This document shows positions 61,101 to 64,000 of a DNA stretch of 64,000 bases, piece by piece. The notes beneath the pieces are model-generated. The model ran no database searches, was not told the DNA's origin, and saw only the letters and a program-made list of their open reading frames with translations. Origin of the DNA: Parus major (lineage: Eukaryota; Chordata; Aves; Passeriformes; Paridae). The stretch is taken from contig NC_031769.1 in assembly GCF_001522545.3 (NCBI RefSeq), positions 16,218,577-16,282,576 on the forward strand, read 5' to 3'. A program made the translations under genes and the position numbers. Each line of letters starts with the position of its first letter. The first letter of the stretch is position 1.

Positions 61101-64000
61101 ATATTGACATACCTCTTCCCTTACTAGCAGGGCTGAACACTGCAGTGGGACGCCCATCATCTTGTGAGGGTTCCAGGTTACTGAGTTAGCTCTGGAACAG
61201 AAAACCACATGAAACTCAGACATTGTACTGTGTGATGAAACCCCAGAGGCATTTAGAAATTAGAATTATATTTAATATTAGAATAATATTAAACATGAAG
61301 CAATACTCACTTTTTTCTTCTTCTGAGCAAGCAAAGCTGAAAATTATCATGGCTGATATTAGGAAAGCAATGCCTTCACAGGGGACCTAATCTACTCCAG
61401 TTGGCTTTTGGATGACAATCCTGGCAATTTACCACAGGATAATTGCTCCATCCACTAAATTTAATCAGTATTAAACTTTCTGGGGAGTCATCTATACTTA
61501 CATAGGGCAAACTTCCTAAAAGCACAAACTTGACTGATGAACTTTCTAAAACTGCACAGTCAATTAAAGATGCAGATAGGAAGCTGGCAACCTAGCAGAT
61601 CTCCCTCCCTCTGATTCCAGTTTCAGCAAGATTTTAATAATTAGCTCACACAGGCATTTAAAATAGTTCCTTGAAATACTTCTGGGTATCACTAAGTCTC
61701 TGAGTAACCTGGAAAACATAGCCCAAACTAATGTTTCTTGTTGCTCTGATGATAGCAAATTTTCATAGCTCCCTAATTTTTGCTTGGTTACAGCAATTCA
61801 CACAACTACAGTAATAAGAGTGGAAATGACCCATCTTGCCAGAAAAGAGTCTGATCATGCCTCCCTCCAGGACACATGTGCTGGAAAAATTGCTGTCAAC
61901 CTAGGTTTTGGGAACAAACAGAGAGCTGACACAACAAGATCTAGAGAAGAGGCATTTGGGACTGCAGTAAGGGCTGAATGGAAGATTGTCCAGTTGTTTA
62001 TTATTTTCATTTTGTGTTATATTTGACTGGCTATTTTATAATTACTATTGTTACATATGATGACTTAGCTATAAATGTATATATTTGCATCCTATCTGGC
62101 TAGCTGTCAAGGACACATCGTGCACATGATTTCATCTAGTGCAGTGATTTGTACTTTGATGGTATAGTCAGTCAGCTGAGGCATGTGAAAACTTAAAGGA
62201 CCCAGGACACACTTGCAGGTAACACTAATATCATCAGAGGTGAGCATGTTAGAATCTAGCAGTATTTTCCTTTGTGGGACTTGGAGACAATGCTACAGGT
62301 TTATGCACCTACACCCAAATGGCTTCCACTCTTTCAAAGCAAGCAACTTAAAAATTCACATGGACATCAGGCAGTACTTCTGTGCTTTCTTCTTTGCTAT
62401 TTAAATGGTACTGTGCAAGTGCCTGATGCAAAATCTGTAGGGAACAGGCAACATCTGGCCACTTGGCTTGGCTTTTTGAGTATCTGGCAGCTTTTAATCA
62501 GCTCAGTCAGTCATCTGATTACAACACCAAAGCTAATGGTTCTGAACATCCACTCAGGTCTATGAACTTCCCTTGATATGATACTTTTTAATTTTTTTTG
62601 TGCCTATGTAAAATTAGACAAAAATTCTTTAAGAGACCACTAAAAAACAATAGTAGTATGCATTTTCTCAAGCAAAAAGGTTACTTATTGATGTGAATTA
62701 TCTGTCTGAAACATTTAATTTATCCTACGGTCACCTTTTTACCTAATTAGATACCAATTTCACACAGAAAAATAATGAATTATGTAAAATAAAAATCCAT
62801 AATTTTTCAATTGTTATCAGTTATTTTGGGCTTCTGTCATTAGTATATGTTTGAAGAAATTGCTGACCAAGACAAACTGAGGTAAAAAAATCTGTAAGAA
62901 TCCACAGATGTTTTCTAAAAGCATCTCATGTTTGCCCAAATAACTGAGCACCAAGGACCTATATGATTTTTTGGCTATGGGTCAAAGATAGAAAAAAAAG
63001 AAATGTTTTTCCTTTACAGATTTCAAATGGATGACAGGAAAGATTCATGAGTGGCAGAATTTGGTCCTAAGCCAGCATTAAATACAGACTCATGCAATCA
63101 CTGACCAGCCACAGCCCCTGGAAGGATGCCCAGAGCCTCTAAGGAGCACTCACTCACTGCACACATGCTTTTCTCATGCAGCTGTCACTCCCTGCCTGAG
63201 CTCTGGACGGGGACACCAGGCTGGAACTCCTGATGTTGGCCAGACCTATCTGCTCCACACACTGGGGCTTGTGTTTCCTTCAGGGTGCCTTCCAGCACCT
63301 TGGAATCTGCCATGGGGATACTGGAGGGCATGGTAAGGACAGTCCTGCAACTCGTCCTCCTGTGACAGGAATATTTCTGCTGGACTGACTGTTACCAGAA
63401 GGATGTGAGTACTCAGAACACAGTGTGCTGCAGTAAACGTTCCCTCTCCTATCAAACATGAGTAACAGCTTCAGTTCGCTTCTACCCAGACCTGTGATGA
63501 CTCCGTTATCTACCATGAAACAGAAAGGTCCATGAAAGGTCTGCTCTAAAAGTTCCAGCACTTGAGATCTGGACAAACTGAAACAAGCCACTGTGTCCAG
63601 AAAGCAGGAATAGCACTCAAAGTAACAGATTTCCTTAATTCACTTCCTAACATACTGAGATGGTGCTTATCATAACACTTAATAAAACCCAGTGGAGTTC
63701 TGGATCTAAAGCATGTTATGCAGAAAATGCTCCAAAGCAAATTTAACCTGAACTTCTCATTCCAGCACAATTTGGACAGTAATATGGGAGGCAAATCCTT
63801 TGTTTCACACTCTGCCCTCACAAGCAACAATGTACATTTTTACTTGGTGGATATTTGGATATATATCCTTTTAATGCATGATATGTAAGTCTGGAGTGCT
63901 GTAGGCAGTCTTAAATGAAATTCATAGAATCACTGGCTGCTTTCCAAATTTTGCATGAGAGATGTATGAGAAAAGAACTGAATCATCAAGGTATCCTCCT
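55024..64000 (-). CDS. GAD2: glutamate decarboxylase 2 (GAD65), C-terminal part, gene continues beyond window
   Basis: Five exons on the minus strand (61191-61113, 59441-59292, 57560-57453, 55874-55785, 55197-55024) join in frame and encode the last 200 or so residues. By alignment to the 585-residue human protein as I remember it, these are 386-585. The enzyme is a PLP-dependent decarboxylase converting L-glutamate to GABA and CO2 in GABAergic nerve terminals and pancreatic islet cells. The PLP-binding lysine sits in Asn-Pro-His-Lys (Lys396, human numbering). GAD65 rather than GAD67 is shown by [14 protein letters not shown]. The C-terminal regulatory domain ends Glu-Arg-Leu-Gly-Gln-Asp-Leu, the GAD65 end. 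All five exons have intact GT/AG sites and no stops, so the gene appears functional. The exon with the His-Val-Asp-Ala-Ala-Trp motif was not found and must lie past 64000. Together with the gene at 5102 it forms a convergent pair. Confidence 0.96.
55236..55301. repeat. imperfect (ATT)n trinucleotide repeat in the last GAD2 intron
   Basis: ATT/ATC units over about 66 bases with TTTTC and CACCCTC interruptions. It ends only about 40 bases upstream (in gene direction) of the last-exon acceptor. Confidence 0.85.
55785..55874 (-). CDS. GAD2: GAD2 penultimate coding exon
   Basis: A 90-base exon hidden in antisense open frames: acceptor ..GTGCTTAG, donor ATGAAG|GTGAGC, phase 0 on both sides. It encodes [16 protein letters not shown] then Gly-Met-Glu-Asp-Ser-Glu-Glu-Arg, ending Leu-Met-Lys (30 residues, human 499-528). 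The second half differs from human, a known variable linker in GAD. Confidence 0.94.
57040..57240 (+). mobile_element. possible LTR remnant in a GAD2 intron
   Basis: GGAAACTGCAACTTG, then TTTTTATAAATAAGAGCCTGG and a TTCATTGTGCCTCGGTGTGTTG block, look like the R/U5 part of a bird retroviral LTR. No flanking viral genes and no confirmed ends. Confidence 0.3.
57453..57560 (-). CDS. GAD2: GAD2 exon, human residues 463-498
   Basis: Acceptor CTCTGTAAAG, donor GATGGAAAG|GTATGT; 36 codons from Gly-Thr-Thr-Gly-Phe-Glu to Val-Phe-Asp-Gly-Lys, phase 0 both sides. Nearly identical to human (for example [16 protein letters not shown]). Confidence 0.96.
59292..59441 (-). CDS. GAD2: GAD2 exon, human residues 413-462
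   Basis: Acceptor ACACAAAGACAC..CATAAG, donor GCAAAG|GTAGGA; 50 codons from Gly-Leu-Met-Gln-Ser-Cys-Asn to Trp-Arg-Ala-Lys. It includes [20 protein letters not shown], conserved across GADs and part of the catalytic domain. Confidence 0.97.
61113..61191 (-). CDS. GAD2: GAD2 exon with the PLP-lysine motif
   Basis: Acceptor CTGTTCCAG, donor GAAGAG|GTATGT; 79 bases complete a split Arg codon (386) and encode [20 protein letters not shown] plus six residues. The Lys of Asn-Pro-His-Lys is the residue that binds pyridoxal phosphate as a Schiff base. Pro-Leu-Gln-Cys and Leu-Val-Arg-Glu-Glu are GAD65-type. Confidence 0.97.
61192..64000 (-). other. GAD2: GAD2 intron, runs off the window
   Basis: At least 2.8 kb upstream of the PLP-lysine exon without another GAD2 exon. 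One open minus-strand segment near 63390-63590 looks somewhat protein-like but matches no part of GAD that I know. No repeat is recognised. Confidence 0.7.

Noticed and set aside
63390..63591. Protein-like minus-strand frame in a GAD2 intron
   Set aside because: It matches no part of GAD65 that I know, and no clear donor follows; not enough support for an exon.
1..64000. CRISPR arrays, operons, bacterial-type promoters, tRNA or rRNA genes
   Set aside because: The sequence is a vertebrate nuclear locus; no direct-repeat/spacer arrays or cloverleaf RNAs were seen.

Overview
The window looks like avian nuclear DNA: it has intron-split vertebrate genes, GC-rich CpG-island first exons in AT-rich surroundings, CR1 LINE 3' ends of bird type, and a solo LTR of a kind I associate with bird genomes. 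The species cannot be fixed from the sequence; a neoavian bird is plausible.

Layout. 1-1.55 kb is unrecognised AT-rich DNA. 1.56-1.97 kb is a compact CpG island with a 42-bp tandem duplication. 4.0-5.7 kb is a second CpG island holding the promoter and first coding exon of a plus-strand gene. Four exons (5102-5606, 10616-11154, 12438-12504, 17312-18831) join in frame into an 876-residue secreted protein. Its order is signal peptide, a Cys/Pro-rich segment with four C-x-G-x-x-C motifs, a long Gln-rich coiled coil, a TNFR-like Cys module, a calcium-binding-EGF-like module, a second Cys-rich module and three tandem C1q/TNF-like jelly-roll repeats. I do not recognise the protein. It is the most interesting object here. 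Its introns carry a young CR1 tail (8.17-8.40 kb) and an old antisense CR1 (about 9.59-10.33 kb).

19-53 kb is mostly intergenic. It contains a CR1 fragment at 40.6 kb, an old antisense CR1 interrupted by a roughly 1.08-kb solo LTR (45.7-47.8 kb), another CR1 tail at 48.1 kb, microsatellites and a few exon-like open segments that I cannot assign.

53.4-64 kb is the 3' end of GAD2 (glutamate decarboxylase 65 kDa, the GABA-synthesising enzyme) on the minus strand. Five coding exons match human residues 386-585, including the Asn-Pro-His-Lys motif with the PLP-binding lysine; the rest of the gene lies beyond 64 kb. GAD2 and the plus-strand gene are therefore convergent, about 35 kb apart. In mammals the downstream neighbour of GAD2 is APBB1IP. 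No APBB1IP coding exon is visible here, so the plus-strand gene occupies this interval. I see no functional link between the two genes beyond their being neighbours.
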